Below are positions 13,511-36,306 of a DNA stretch of 64,000 bases, in pieces. The stretch is taken from positions 4,921,501 to 4,985,500 of the forward strand of contig NC_083384.1 of assembly GCF_031755915.1 (NCBI RefSeq), in the 5' to 3' direction. The stretch is from Ziziphus jujuba. Lineage: Eukaryota > Streptophyta > Magnoliopsida > Rosales > Rhamnaceae. The notes below the pieces were generated by a model. The model searched no databases and was not told the origin of the DNA. It saw only the letters and a program-made list of their open reading frames with translations. The first letter of the stretch is position 1. The number at the start of each line of letters is the position of its first letter. The position numbers were made by a program, and so were the translations under genes.

Positions 13511-14599
13511 TTGTTTTTAGCAAAATCATAAAGTAAATAATATATAAAGCCAGGTCCAAATGAGAATTTATCAAAGTTTTTTTTAGTAGACATAATTTTG
13601 TCAAGGTTGTCTCGTACAAAAATGACCAAACAATACGCCTTTCTTTATATATATATATATATATGTATACACGTATATGTCAACGACACCAAACAATACG
13701 CCTCATTATAAAAATAATGGTCATCGTAATCCATTACTTGCAATTGGAGTATTGGACGTAATAATTGTAATTAAAAAAGTTGAAGGAGACAAAGATAATG
13801 GTTGCGTAGAGAAAGAGATATATTAACAAAAATTCCATATTTTTGTTAAAAAAAAATAAATTAAAAAAATTAAAAACAAATCATAGCATGAAAAAATCCA
13901 CAACTATTGGTTCCAAAGTCAAACTCAAATGGACCAAGTCAAAAATAGGAAAATGTATTATTATTATTTTTTTTCTAAGAATTGGAAATTGTTAACTTTT
14001 TAGAAGTTGATGAAGTCTATGGAGTAACTAAGTTATCTTTTTTAACAAAATAGGAACTCAACCACCATATGCATGGTTGATGAAGTATTAAGAGACTATT
14101 TACTAGTTGTGTTAAACCATGCTAATCTTGACCAACTCATTCAGTCATTCCATATTTTATACTTTTTTTCACAAAGTAGCAGTTAACTTCTTCATTTTCG
14201 TTGTTCCCCCCACTCCCCAAGACTTGATACACTTTTTCTCTTATATAATTTTCTTAGATTTATCTTATAGAATTTATACATTTGAACAAGTTCATTTTTA
14301 TTAATTAATTAGATCAATATGGCGATAAGTCAACCTGTTGAATTGAGAATATTAATTGAATTGTTTAATTATAGAATTTTCTCAATAACGATTTACCAGT
14401 GGACAGAACCACAGTATATGTATCAATCAATATATATTTATCATGAATTATACGTATATGTACAACTTAACCCAACCTTAATACCAAACAAAGTCTACCC
14501 TCCTATAAAATTCCTTCAAACGCAAAGAAAAATGTATTAATGTTGTACATAAGGTAGCTTAAGTAAGCAAAAAACCAAAAGTTGATAAAATTGGTGTGC
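11737..14599. other. Spacer between RLK-B 5' end and RLK-C 3' end
   Basis: About 2.9 kb holding the presumed RLK-B promoter and RLK-C 3' flank. It contains long TA tracts at about 13035-13083 and 13472-13507, smaller ones near 12880 and 13650, and poly(A) runs near 12380 and 12430. The stretch near 14310-14370 is similar to 22610-22670 downstream of RLK-D, so the duplicated unit included 3' flanking DNA. No additional gene was seen. Confidence 0.6.
13035..13083. repeat. (TA)24 microsatellite
   Basis: An uninterrupted TA run of about 49 bp in the RLK-B upstream spacer. It is the longest of many TA tracts in the window. Others lie near 4015, 4998, 13472, 14990, 45660, 46620, 47265, 50808, 56680 and 61555. 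Confidence 0.9.
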
Positions 14600-14983
14600 T
14601 TAGCGAGGCTTGATGGTGGGGATGGCACCACTATCAAGGTTACTTCCAGAGTAATCTGAAAAAACATATTTGTTTTTTTCAGAATAGAGCTTTCCCATTT
14701 CAGTTCCTGATGTTCCAGCCGAGGAAGATCCGTCCTTTTCATTTTGGGATATTAATGGATTATTATCAATGGACTCTGATGATTCTGCACCTGGAGCCAT
14801 TGAGATTATGTTCTCTAACTCTCTCACCACCTCCGACATTGAAGGCCTCGCTGATGTTTCATCCTTGGTACACTTTATGGCCAAGTCCATGAATTTCTTC
14901 AGGCATTCTGGAGTATATGGACCCATGTTCCTATCCACGATAGAGAACATCTTCCCCGATTGACATGCTGCTGTTACCTGCGT

Positions 14984-15018
<35 letters not shown>

Positions 15019-18000
15019 CATGCATATCCATGGAAATGTCATAACAATTTGGTGGTAGAAAGTTAAATAATCAACACCCAAAAAATGCATCTTAGCACAA
15101 GTCTGCGTGACATGGTCCTATTTGCTTGTGGTTCATAACTCGATCCATGGAAGCTCACCATGTAAGATCTGTAAATTTGTGCTCCATAGACATATCCTAT
15201 TTATGGATTTTAGTCCTAGGCTCTGGGTTCTTAAAGGTGCTGGGAAATTTTTTGAAGCACTAAACAGAATACATAACTCGATGTCCATGGTATTGTAGCA
15301 TGTGCTACAGCTGTAGTTACAGTGTTTACGGTGTTTGTAGGTGAGATCATTGCATAATATGTATAACTATATGCTTAGAATTAGGAAAGCGTATTTTCAG
15401 AAAATAATGGCTACCTCACGAACAATGTTTTTGCCATGAGAAATAGGTGGCATCCCTGTCAAGAGTTCAAGAAATACAATTCCAAGGCTATAAACATCGC
15501 TTTTCTCTGTTAACATGTTTGTTAAGAAGTATGCTGGATCATAGTACCCCTGCATCCAAATTTATCACAAATTTTCAAGTAAATCCACCAATGAGAGAAC
15601 TAATAAAACCACCAAAAAAGCAAGCGATAGAAAATAGAAAAAAAGGGGTTCAGATTTATTTTCTCTTTGAAAAACCAAATCCCGCAGAGGACACATTTTG
15701 TTTATTTTATAAATTCTTCCCATGTTCAGAAATAGTACTACTTACCGGTGTGCCTTTCACAGCTGTGCAGATTGTCTCTGTTCCCACTTCTTTGCCATCT
15801 GGTACTGGTGCAACCTTCGACATTCCGAAATCTGAAACTTTTGCAGTAAACTTGGAGTCCAACAATATGTTGCTTGCTTTTATATCGCGGTGTATTATTG
15901 GAGGATCGGCTTCAGTATGAAGGTAGAGAATTCCCTTGGCTGAGTCCAACGCAATGCGCAGTCTCATAGCAAAAGTAAGGGAACTTCTAAACCTGGCTGT
16001 TGGATCACAGATTATGAACATACAATGTGCTGTTGTGAGCTTGTAATTGATGAACTAAAAGCTACAGTAATAGAGATATCAGCAGAGTTTGAAATGTAAC
16101 AGAGTAACCAAAGTAGAATCATAGATAGTATGATGAAAGTTGCTACAGAAGACAAAACCATGGTCTATCTGCATGCTCTTTCAATGATAAAAGCCTGTTA
16201 CTTTCACATAAATTGGTTGTTTCTTATGCAAGAAACTGGAAGAACCTCAGGAGCAAATTGAACTGTAATGTGACCACAGAATTACCAGAGAGAAGACTGT
16301 GAAGTGAACCATTAGGCAGAAACTCATATACTAACATCTGCAAACAGAGAAAATACTAGACGTTAATTAAGGATTTTATATAGCCAAATGAGTATTGTTA
16401 TGTTAAACATCTGCAAGTAGTGCTTTGTAAAGAGTTTACTAAATGGACATTACCAAAGTGGATGTGTGGGATTGTTGTGGTATGTCATACGAAAGTGGCT
16501 ATACCTGCTCGCCTTCTTCATCGCAATACCCAACCAATGAAACCAGGTTGCGATGATGTAGTCGAGATAGCACTTCTATCTCGGTTAAGAATTCTTTCTC
16601 ACCCTGCAAGGATCCTTGTTGAGCACGTTTGATTGCCACAACTGTGCCATCAGCTAGAATCCCTTTGAAAACTTTTCCATAGCCTCCTTGGCCAACTTGG
16701 GAAGTAACACTGAAGTTGTCTGTCGCTCTTGCAAGTTCATCAAAGCTAAACCCTTTAACACCATCAAACTTGATAGGATTTTTTGGAGCTGCAGATAGAA
16801 ATAAGATTCTCATTATGTTTATCTATAAATCAAGATAAGATCTCAAACCACCAACCACAACTGGTGAAAGAGATGAACGGACTTACTAGATTTGTTCTTT
16901 GAAGCTTTTTGTTGGAAACTGGGGTGAGTTTTATTGTAAAATAATGCAATGGCCAGAAGCAACGTAGCAACGCAAGAGATCGATCCTAGTACAATTCCAG
17001 CAATTTGGCCTTTGCTCATACCTGATCCTGGAGGCATGATAATCACTTCAAGAGCGGGAAATCCATTATTTTGAATATGCATTATTAAAATGCATCGCTT
17101 CCTTACAAAAAATGTGTGAAACATTCTGGATACAGGTCCAGGAAGGACAAAGAAATGAGGGAGGCGAGAATTTGGCAAAATGGATGAGAAGTAGATGAAG
17201 GGGAGAAGATGAGAGACGAAAGTGTGAAACATTCCTGATACAGTTCGTTCATCTTTTGAACAATTTTTTCTGATTTAAAATTCAATAGAAAATGAAGAAA
17301 TGAAGTATAAAACAGGACAGTTATTAAATTAAAGAATACCTACTTTCGCAATATTCTCCAAGCTGACAAACTTCGAGGAGATCATATGACCCGAATAACT
17401 TATCCCCAGGAATCTCAAATGTAGCAAACCGATCACAAATACGTTGGATCCCATCTGTGATGAATAGGCTGGTAGCATTCCTTTTCTTGGGGGAGAATTT
17501 CAAAAACAGATAAAGTCTAGGACCTCTTTGCCATAAGTACTTACCAATATCTAGTTGATAGGGTGGTTCAACTTCTAGATTGGAGGTTATGTATTTTTTA
17601 AATTGATCAATGTAAGGTTGAAAATGTGAAAAGCTAGGACTTCTCAGCCTAATCCAAACTCCGAGAGGTACATCACAGTAGCAAGAAAGAGGAGGATCTG
17701 GGACATATTCATAGAAGCCATCAACCAGACAGGGTTGAGTTGGGCAGTCAACAGAATAGCTAGTCGAGTTTCCAGGAGGATCCACAAGATTTCCATCTTC
17801 AGTTCCACAGAATTGAGATATGTCTAGTTCATTTTTCTTCAAACAAACAGGATTATACTGAAGCCTAAATTACACATAATAAGGTCATTTATGTTACTTG
17901 CAAGAAAAGCTTCAATAATACATATTCATTGACAAGTGGATCAAAGATTCATGAATAGACTGACATATAATAATTTGTCATGGACATATGCAATATAAAA

Positions 18001-21000
18001 TTTGTAGCTTACAAAATGGTGACATTGGGAGGAGGATTTAAGCTGCCTGAGATACTCCCAAGACAGTTATGCTCAAAATTTCTGCAAATAAGGAGAAAAT
18101 ACACTAGTGAGGTTTGAAATATGGTATCGGGAATTTACAGCAGTGATCTTAAACGGAAACAACTAAGAAAAAAAGCCATAACGCAAAAGAACTAGCCCTT
18201 TCTTAAAGATCGTGAATGCTAAGTGCAGTTAAAATTAGTGGCTTTTGGCCAATCCTTACAAGCGAAGTTTGGAAACTGCAGCAAATTTTATACCCTTCCA
18301 GATATCAGCCGGCACATCGCCTGTTAAATAATTGTTTTCAAGTGATCTGCAAGAAAAGAAAAGCCTCATTATATCATACAAGATAATCACAACAATATAG
18401 ATCACAATATCCGAATAGCTGTGCAGAAAATAAATGTAAAAAGAAGAATATATGTATATAAAAATTAAAGAGAGCCTCTTACAGTCTCTGGAGATGAGGA
18501 AGGCCTGAGAAGCTAGAAGGGATAGATCCAATAAGCAAATTATGTGATAGATCACTGCAAAATTCATCAGTTACGAGGATTACTTCCCTATTTCAAAGTG
18601 ACAGACCATAAGAAAGATGAGCAACTAGTAGAACAGAATTGTGTAATATATGGATAGGAATATTTACGTACATGGTTGTGATACTATCAGAAAGCTTGTT
18701 TGTTGGTATGCATCCATTAAGTTTATTTGAACTAAGATCTCTGCAACATGAACAATTATAAATGGCGACAATCTCCTTCTAGAATAATGTAAGTGCTAGA
18801 AAATTTTTGTGATACCAACAGATAAATGTAGCAGGTTATAATGACATGAAAATATAATGAAGTAAAATTATCTCAGCTCAAAAACATGCGAATGACCACA
18901 TTTTTCAGAAAACACAATGGTATCTTTTGCAAAACATTCATATTCAATTCTCAAGGACTTACAAGTAAAGAAGATCTGGTATAGGGCTAAAATCAGGAAC
19001 ATTCCCTTGCAAGTTGCAATTCCTAAGACTCCTGCTCAGTTGAATGGACAAGAATTATGCTCTGATCAGAATCATATCAGGTGATTCAATTCAATACAAA
19101 CAATCAACGGTCCTTTTCCTCACCAAAATTTTTAGAATAAATAAAATAAATAAATAAATAAAAATAAGAGAAATCAATACAGTTGAGGAACATACATACA
19201 TGTGTGTGAGCGTGCATGTGTGTATGCAGAGAGATGAGCTTACAGTTTAAACAATTTTGACATGTTTCCATAAGAGGCTGGAATTTCTGTTCCCTCAAAG
19301 TTGTTGTTATCAAGTTGGCTGTAATAAAGAGAGAGAGTTGTGAGGTGAATGAAACGACAGCTTACTCTTACAATCAGAATTAGATTCATACCAAGTTACC
19401 AGAATCTGAACCAACAGTATTTTGAAAATGTTTCCCTGAATAAGATAATCACATCTATACTAAACCTTTTTGCGCACAATAAATACTTTACAGCGTACCC
19501 ATGTCATTGAAAACAACCCACAACATTGCTGGTTTAGTTATTTCTGTAGTAACAAACTTGCAAATGATTCGACACACTTAGTCCAAAAAGCAAAACAGAT
19601 GTTCATTTTTACTTCCCATTTTCGTTTGTTCAAGTGGAACTCTGTGCTCCATATAAACAATATTTAATCAAATTTTTCGGTAGAGGGAGCAATAAAGTTG
19701 CAATGAAGAACCAGTGTTACTTCATTGAAATTTTACGTGCAAATAACGTACAGAGTCGTCAAGTTTGGCATTTGGGAGAGCTCTGGTGGAAGATGCCCTG
19801 ATAGTTTGTTGTTGTCTAGCAGGCTGCAAATGGAGAAATGTAGAAGAATAACATGACTTGTAAAACATGAACAATCTCTATAACTAAAAGCATAAGGCAA
19901 CAGATCATTCTTTGTTATATTACTATTGTAGAAAATATAGTACGAGATGAGGAACTAGTTACTGAACTTACAAATGTTCCATTTTTGGTAATGTAGAAAG
20001 CTCAGCTGGTATCTGACCACTGATTGAATTGTTGTTCATGTGACTGTAATTTTAAAATCCATGATTATATTCACCTCACTGAGAATAAAAATATAGTTAT
20101 TTCACAATGAAGTCCATTCTGAATCTTGAGAAAGAAACTCACAAGTGCACACAATTGCGCAGATTTGCAAATGACTTGGGAAATGGTCCTGAGATATTAT
20201 TTTCGTCCACTTGAAACACAATGATGTTAGGGAGATAACCAAGCTCATCTGGTAAGGGCCCCGATATCTGGTTTCCAGTCAAAAGCCTGCAATTAAAGAA
20301 TGGAATATTTAGAGAATTCTTCTCGAAATTGTTTGCTACAATTTGTCAAAATCAAAGAAGGATACGACTTACAGGAACTGCAAAGAAGTCATATTTCCTA
20401 TCTCCTTTGGTATGCTACCACTTATGTTGTTCCTGATAAAATTTCTGTATAAGAAAAAAGGAAAGATGAAAAATACAAAATAATGAATATGGATAAAAAA
20501 TAATAATAATAAGAATAACAAAAAATTTATGCACAAAAAGGAAAATGATCCATTAGAGTTTGGTGTCACATGTGATACTTACAATATAGTCATATTAGGG
20601 AATTGGCCAAGTTGAGGGGATAATGTTCCAGAAAGATTCATATTCAGCAATCGCCTTCATCATGACAGATATTATTATTTAAAAATAAAATAAAATAAAA
20701 TAAAATAAAGAGGAAAAGTAAACAAATTAATGTTTGTTTATCAAGTTGACCACAACAAAGGATAGCAAACTGTTTTCTGTGTTAAGACTTAAAAGAATTT
20801 TTTTTCGTATCCACCTCGATCTTATATTTATTTAAATACATAAATAAGACCCATCTATTATGAATGCATAGTGATAGAAAGTAAAAGAACAGCATAAGAA
20901 GATCCAGTGAAGGTGAAAAGCATACAATTCTTGAATGTGGAAATAACCACCATCTCCCTGTTTCTTGGTACAGATTACTCCATTCCATTGTTTTCCAGGT

Positions 21001-21312
21001 TCACAAGGGTCTGTCTTTTCCCAATTCCAGAGGTTGTTTTTTGGATCTTTGAGTTCCCGACGGACTGCTTTTAATGCATCCACTGCAGTATATAACAGTA
21101 ACAATAATCTAAATCCTGATTCTATTCCAGCATCTTCAAAATCCAATATGTAAACAAAAAAACGAAAAAAAAATATAAACAGAGTACAGAAAAACAAAGC
21201 CACCTTCATGAGGATGAGTTGGGTGATCTCCTGAAACATGTATAGAAAAACAAAGTAACAGCAGCAGCAAACCAAGCATAGCTCCATGAAGACAACTTCT
21301 TCTCCTTTCCAT
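14600..21312 (-). CDS. RLK-C: LRR receptor-like kinase, At1g06840-like, with altered APE motif
   Basis: Twenty exons: 21312-21204, 21082-20926, 20654-20583, 20444-20373, 20286-20143, 20043-19972, 19823-19752, 19318-19244, 19031-18963, 18740-18672, 18554-18483, 18346-18260, 18081-18013, 17864-17344, 17045-16887, 16788-16505, 16337-16286, 15996-15746, 15549-15415, 14977-14600. They total 2919 nt, 972 residues, in frame throughout. The architecture matches RLK-B: signal peptide ([10 protein letters not shown] start), LRRs, C-x4-C / C-x-C juxtamembrane region, TM segment, kinase. [20 protein letters not shown] and DFG are intact. In subdomain VIII the sibling GYLDPEYF reads GYYDPAYF, replacing the conserved APE Glu by Ala at about residue 808. 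It may therefore have reduced kinase activity. Intron 19 is about 320 bp longer than its RLK-D counterpart, and the third exon uses an AAG rather than CAG acceptor. Confidence 0.92.
15050..15400. other. Extra ~320-bp segment in RLK-C intron 19
   Basis: The intron between the last two exons of RLK-C is 437 bp, against 111 bp in RLK-D and 118 bp in RLK-B. The added sequence is less AT-rich than typical introns here and has an open frame of about 64 codons on the plus strand (15107-15298). I do not recognise the translation. It is probably an old insertion. The borders given are approximate. Confidence 0.5.
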
Positions 21313-22868
21313 CTATCTGTTCTGCTCAATCAACAGCGCATTCATCAGAGCTACTCTCAAATAGTAAAATGAGAAAAGTGAAAAAATTATCAGTTCTACA
21401 AATCCATTTTGAGATTGCTTCCATAGGAAGCTACTTTTCTTTTCGAAGCTGTTTCAAAGGAGGTGCTTCTTCTATACATAACACGTGTTAAAAGCTAGCC
21501 AGCTAGCTTCCAGACATTTAAGAAACATCCCAAATAAGATTGGAATGCTTCGTATAGGATTTGTAAAGTGCATGCCATGAATAATGGAGCATGAAAAACT
21601 AAGAGCTCTCACCCAGCTGGAAAGCTTTACAAAATGCACAAGGAAGACAGAGAGAAGACATGGAAGTAAGAATGAGGAGTTTTTCCATACATTCAAATAG
21701 ACATTAGATTCTAAACCCATCTTTTTCTGCTTTTAATTTTTGATTAATTAGAGAAAGGAAAGTCTCTGGGAATTAGCAAGTGGGTTGTATCTGTCTGGGC
21801 ATTTAATTTCAAGTTTGGAAGAGAGAGTAACAAGAGAAACAAGGACTTAATCCAAATCCAATTACTGTTTGTGGGTCATATATTTGTCTTAAAAGATTAT
21901 TATTTAAATATTTTTTAGATTTTGATTTCGGACGGGATCAGACCACGTGTTTTTTTGTAATAAAACTTGTTAGTTGGGCATGCTCAATGGAATTCTAGTC
22001 AATACTGAATTCTAGTCAAAATTGGTACACCTATACTTTATTTTTGTAATAACTCTTTTTTTTTTTTTTTTTTAAATTAGGAAGTAGAGATTTCATTGCT
22101 AATTTTAAATCTAGGTTTTCGTAGTTATTATTTGTGGTCATTATTAACTCAACTGTTTCAAAAGAATATCCTTAAAATCATCAATTTTTATTCTTTTTAC
22201 ATTTTTTGCTTTTCTTATATTTGTTTTTATCTTTTCTTAACGTTGGACTTACTGTTGTAGGATTTTGTTTCTAGTTTGAGTCAATATCCTTCATTCTAGC
22301 TTTACTAACGTGTATACAACATTATTTGACGTGTTAACAAATGGCACTTTTGTTGTGACTCATGCCCATCAAAATCCAACTCATTTCATATTCTGTACTT
22401 TTTTTTCTTTCACAAAATAACATAAAAAATTTCTTTAGATAATTAGATAACTTGTTAATTTTTGTCACTGTATTTAATTTTGTTGGGCTTAACTATTGAA
22501 GTACGTTTTTATCTCATAAAGTTTTCCTAGATGCATATCATATGGTACATAATTGTAAACAAATAAAATTGTATATGTTAAACAAAACTAATTATAGTAA
22601 ATTAACTCAAGTAGATCAATATGGTGGTAAGTCAACCTATTGACTTAAGAACATTAATTTGATTGTATATAAAGTTTTTACATACTTTAATAACGATATA
22701 CCAATGTAAAGAACCAAAAACAAGTAGCAACGGCTGATGTGTGTATTGTATGTATATAAATATGCATATACATATACAACTTAACTAAACCTTGTGACTA
22801 AATAAAGCCTACTCGCAGAAAAGTGACGAAAAACCAATTTAAGGTTGATAAAAGTGGTGTGAAAGTGA
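21313..22868. other. Spacer between RLK-C 5' end and RLK-D 3' end
   Basis: About 1.6 kb containing the RLK-C upstream region. From roughly 21330 to 21830 it aligns by eye with the RLK-D upstream region (about 29240-30000), including the shared stretches CTTCCATAGGAAG and GATTTGTAAAGTG. RLK-C lacks the 187-bp MITE found upstream of RLK-D. A poly(T) run lies near 22050. No gene was seen. Confidence 0.65.
21481..21488. promoter_or_regulatory. Palindromic G-box (ACACGTGT) upstream of RLK-C
   Basis: The perfect palindrome ACACGTGT lies about 170 bp upstream of the RLK-C start codon. CACGTG cores are bound by plant bZIP and bHLH factors. The homologous stretch upstream of RLK-D lacks it. Function is inferred from the motif and position only. 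Confidence 0.4.
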
Positions 22869-29221
<6,353 letters not shown>

Positions 29222-31173
29222 CTATCTGCTCAATGAACACAGCACATTCATCAGAGCTACTCTCAAAAAGTAAAACGAGGGAAAAATAAAGATTTTGAGC
29301 CCTGTTTGTCATAACTTTTGCTTTTACTTCTACAAAAGTGCTTCTTGAAAAGCTACTTTTTACTAAGTTTGGTTAAAAGCTCTTTTACAGGTCAGAAGCA
29401 CATCCAGAAAATTATCCAAATACTTCTAGGAGCAGCTTTTGAACCTTAAAAGTGAAAAGCAACTTCTCAGAAGCTATGTCAAACAGGATTCATGCTTCCA
29501 TAGGAAGTATTTTTTTTTTTTTTTTTTGGAAGCTGTTCTAAAGTATGTGCTTCTTCTATGAAGAATCACCAATGAAAGTGCTTCCATGCATAGGTTTAGC
29601 AAAACACTATAAGAAGTACTGTTTCTATCCTCTTAAAAGCGCTAGCTTAGCTAGCTTGTAGTCACTTTAGAAGCACTCCAAAGAAGATTGAAATGTTTTC
29701 TTATGGGATTTGTAAAGTGATAGACATGAATATGGTACAAGAAAAATTAAGAACTCTCACCCTTGTAATTGTAAAGCTTCTGAAAATACAAAAGGAAGAC
29801 AAAGACTGAGACTTGGAACCAAGAGTCGTAGTTTTTCCATGTATATAAACATACTGAGATTTAAAATCCTTTATTTATTTATTATTATTTTTTAAAAAAA
29901 TTTTGATTAGAAAAAACCTCTAGGAATTAGCAAGTGGGCTTGTGATTTGTGAATATGTATCTGGGGATTTGGTCTGAAGTTTGGAAGAATGAAGTAACAA
30001 AGACTTAGTCCAATTAATGTTTGTTTCCCAGGAAAAATAAATAAATAAATAAACGCGCCAAACCCAACTGCTCCTTAGTTTTAAACTGGCTTGCTAACGT
30101 TAGCAAGAACCAACGGTCAAAACGAACCAATAAAATATCACGAAAGATAAGATTACTGTAGGGCTTTAATTCTATTCTCCAACTTGAATTAATATACTTA
30201 TAAAACTTCTTTAAGATCGAGTTGAAAATTTAGCTTTGGCCTGGGCTGAAATTATGTTGTCCGAGCTCTCGGTCATCTTTTAACTAATTCCTCTTAAATA
30301 AGCGATTAAACAACTTGGATTATATATATAATACCTACCTATATAGTTATCCCAAGCTGCTGACGACCAATAAACGACCCAGAAATTAAATAAAAACTTT
30401 AATTTATCATTAATAAGCAACGTCTAGAGATCTGAGTATCTTTTTCTTTTCCCATTTTTTTTTTTAATACGATATAATCTTCTTTCGTAAGTGTAAGATG
30501 GTACAAAGACATTTTGAGCTGACTATGTGGTTCAGTATTCACTCTATTGGAACTTTCATGAGCAGTGCGCGATGTGAAAGTAAATAATATACTAGTGAAA
30601 GTCAAGGTCCTGGAAATAATTAATTTATACAAGTTATCGTATATGTCAAGAAAACTATCTCACTTCAGCATGCGCATAACATATAGCAATTATATTTTCA
30701 TGATAAATAGGAGACAATAGCATAGTTTAAAATAGAGATTAAAGCCATCACGGTTCCAATTTGCATAAATAAATCATTTTGTGAAAATATCCTTAGCTCT
30801 TGTTATCAAATGACTCAGTCACAAACTAGGAAATTAAATATTTTTCTGCAGATTCTAACCTAAACAAGTGAGGTGAAAATTGTCATGTTCGAGCCTGAAT
30901 CTGTATAGATCATTCCTTCTAAAATGTAGGATTATAATATTTGACAGAGTCAGAAATAACAAGAGCCATTACACAACATACATTTTGTGGGAGATACATC
31001 ACAATTGACGAAAAAAACACAAAAGAGAGAGAGAGAGAGTTATAAGGTGTCTAAAGTTAAAAATACGTAACTAAACTGGTTTAGAAAAAAAGATCTTCAA
31101 CCATCAATGATCCGGGTCTTCATACTTCTTGCAGGAACTGATGTACTTTTGGTAATTGACCTTGTTGAAACCA
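29222..31173. other. RLK-D upstream region and spacer to the acetyltransferase gene
   Basis: About 1.95 kb. The first 80 bp should be leader or proximal promoter, followed by the MITE and then about 500 bp homologous to the RLK-C upstream DNA, ending near 30000. Beyond that the homology stops, which marks the approximate right edge of the tandem duplication. 30000-31170 is AT-rich with no recognised gene and includes the 3' flank of the acetyltransferase gene. Confidence 0.6.
29301..29487. mobile_element. 187-bp MITE upstream of RLK-D
   Basis: The ends read CCTGTTTG-T-CATA-A-CTT on the left and, reverse-complemented, CCTGTTTG-A-CATA-G-CTT on the right, so the terminal inverted repeats are about 18 bp. 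The element starts 80 bp upstream of the RLK-D start codon. The homologous RLK-C sequence near 21410 (ATTTTGAG followed by ATTGCTTCC) has nothing inserted at this point. I could not identify a clear target-site duplication, so the superfamily is left open. Confidence 0.75.
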
Positions 31174-34594
<3,421 letters not shown>

Positions 34595-34655
34595 TTTTCT
34601 CTGGTGGGAGTTGTGGTGCAGTGAGAGCTACTACTCCGCTCCGCAGGCGTGGAAA

Positions 34656-34696
<41 letters not shown>

Positions 34697-36306
34697 ACAA
34701 CTGAACACCAATAGAAAAAATCCTGAGATTACAGGGTGAAGGGTAAGGGCTAGATGGTAATTTCATTGACTCCGTTGGGCCTTGGACTCCTAAATAACAG
34801 ATGTAGAGAGAAGAAAGAGATGAGCAATCTAAATAATTGCATCTTTATTGAGTTCCGTGCATTGGCCACGCCCCCACCACTTGCAGCTTGCTTTTTTTTT
34901 TCCTTGTCTTACTTTTCTCTCCATCCAAACACCAATGCCTTTTACCAGATTCATTCATTTGTTGCATTTTATACATATCGTAATCTCTAAAGCCTCCAAC
35001 TTTTTTTCTTTGTTTTTTCTTTTGCATTATATTTATTTAAGCAACAAAACAAACCAAAAATACCAATAAAATTAAAAACAAGTCCCAGATAAATACTAAA
35101 AATACATAATGTTCAATCAAAATAAGTAAATAACTTTCAATAATACCATATGGAAGGTTAAAGGTACCAATGAACATTCATGCATAATCCCATTATTATA
35201 AATATAATATAGACGAAGTGGGGTCCATTATTCCACGAAGGGATGGAATATGAATGTCTGGCTTGCTTTCCATTTGTGTCACCTTTCCTAAAATCACCAT
35301 TTCTCTCTGATCTTGTTTTGCCCTGCCACTCAACCCCTCTGTCTCCTTCTCAACATATTATTTATTTATATATCATATATTATATACTGTCTTTTTCTCA
35401 AAAATATACATATACTTATATATTAAATACTATCTAATCCATGCAAGCTAAGTTTACTGCTTTAGTTTATTCCTTTCTGAATTCTAAGTTTCCTGTATGT
35501 ATGAATGAAAAATTTATTGTCGCTGCCAAATACAAAACACAGTAAAAGCAATAGTAATCTGATTGTCATGCAGAATATAACTAGGCATGATTGACGAGTA
35601 ATATTATTTGCAAAGAGTCCGAGAAAGATGGTGTTTTTTTTTTTCTTTTTTCCTTTTTTAAATCTTTATATGAAACGGCCGAAATCTGGACTCTATGTTT
35701 GATCTGGTTGATTTGATAAATATTATCCAAAAATAACAAAACCCCACATCCCATAACGGATACGCGTTTTCTGTATTCCGTTATATTCTCTCAACTTTTG
35801 AATTTTCAAGAGGATATGGAGCGGATATTAATCACTTTTTTTTTTTTTTTCCTTTAAAATATATCTTATATAGTAATATATATTTTGAGTTTGGCTTGGC
35901 GTGGTTTCTGAGACTGAACAACTGGATATCCAACCAGACAAATAATTTCTTTTTCATTTTCTTTTTTTTTTTTTTTTTTTTTTTTTGAAAATAATAAATG
36001 AACGCAGTACAAGAAAGACAAAGGAATGTAGAAGGCAAAAGCAAAAGGTGTGACACTGCTGGCACTGCAGAGCAGCGAGAGCGAGAGAGAGAGCCAAAAA
36101 AAAAAAAAAGAAAAAGAAAAAAGAGAAAGAAGGGGTTGGGTTGGTGATCTTGTGAATCTACTCTCACTCTTGGGATATTTACGTAAAATCATCATCATCT
36201 TCATCTTCGTGATCCGTATAGTAGTAGTAGTGGAGCTAGTACTACTGTTTCAGATTCTGATGGAGGTGGTAGTTTAAAGAGTAACCAAAAAAAAAAAAAA
36301 CAAAAA
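34595..36306. other. Divergent intergenic region between the NSI-like and NPH3-like genes
   Basis: About 1.7 kb separating two genes that point away from each other, so both promoters should lie here. A TC run of about 34 bp (34659-34692) is a GA-rich leader on the minus strand of the acetyltransferase gene. GA runs near 36070-36092 precede the plus-strand gene. Poly(T)/poly(A) tracts lie near 35835, 35970 and 36100. No coding exon was identified. Confidence 0.6.

Noticed and set aside
15447..15920. 157-codon plus-strand frame overlapping RLK-C
   Set aside because: It is antisense to two kinase exons and the intron between them; a shadow of the real gene.
14600..21312. Calling RLK-C a pseudogene because of the APE change and longer intron
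   Set aside because: All 20 exons stay in frame with canonical junctions and full-length product; a missense change does not prove loss of function.
35832..36204. Open frames of about 110 codons on the minus strand with runs of Lys and Phe
   Set aside because: They are translations of poly(A)/poly(T) tracts and the leader region; no domain or plausible start context.
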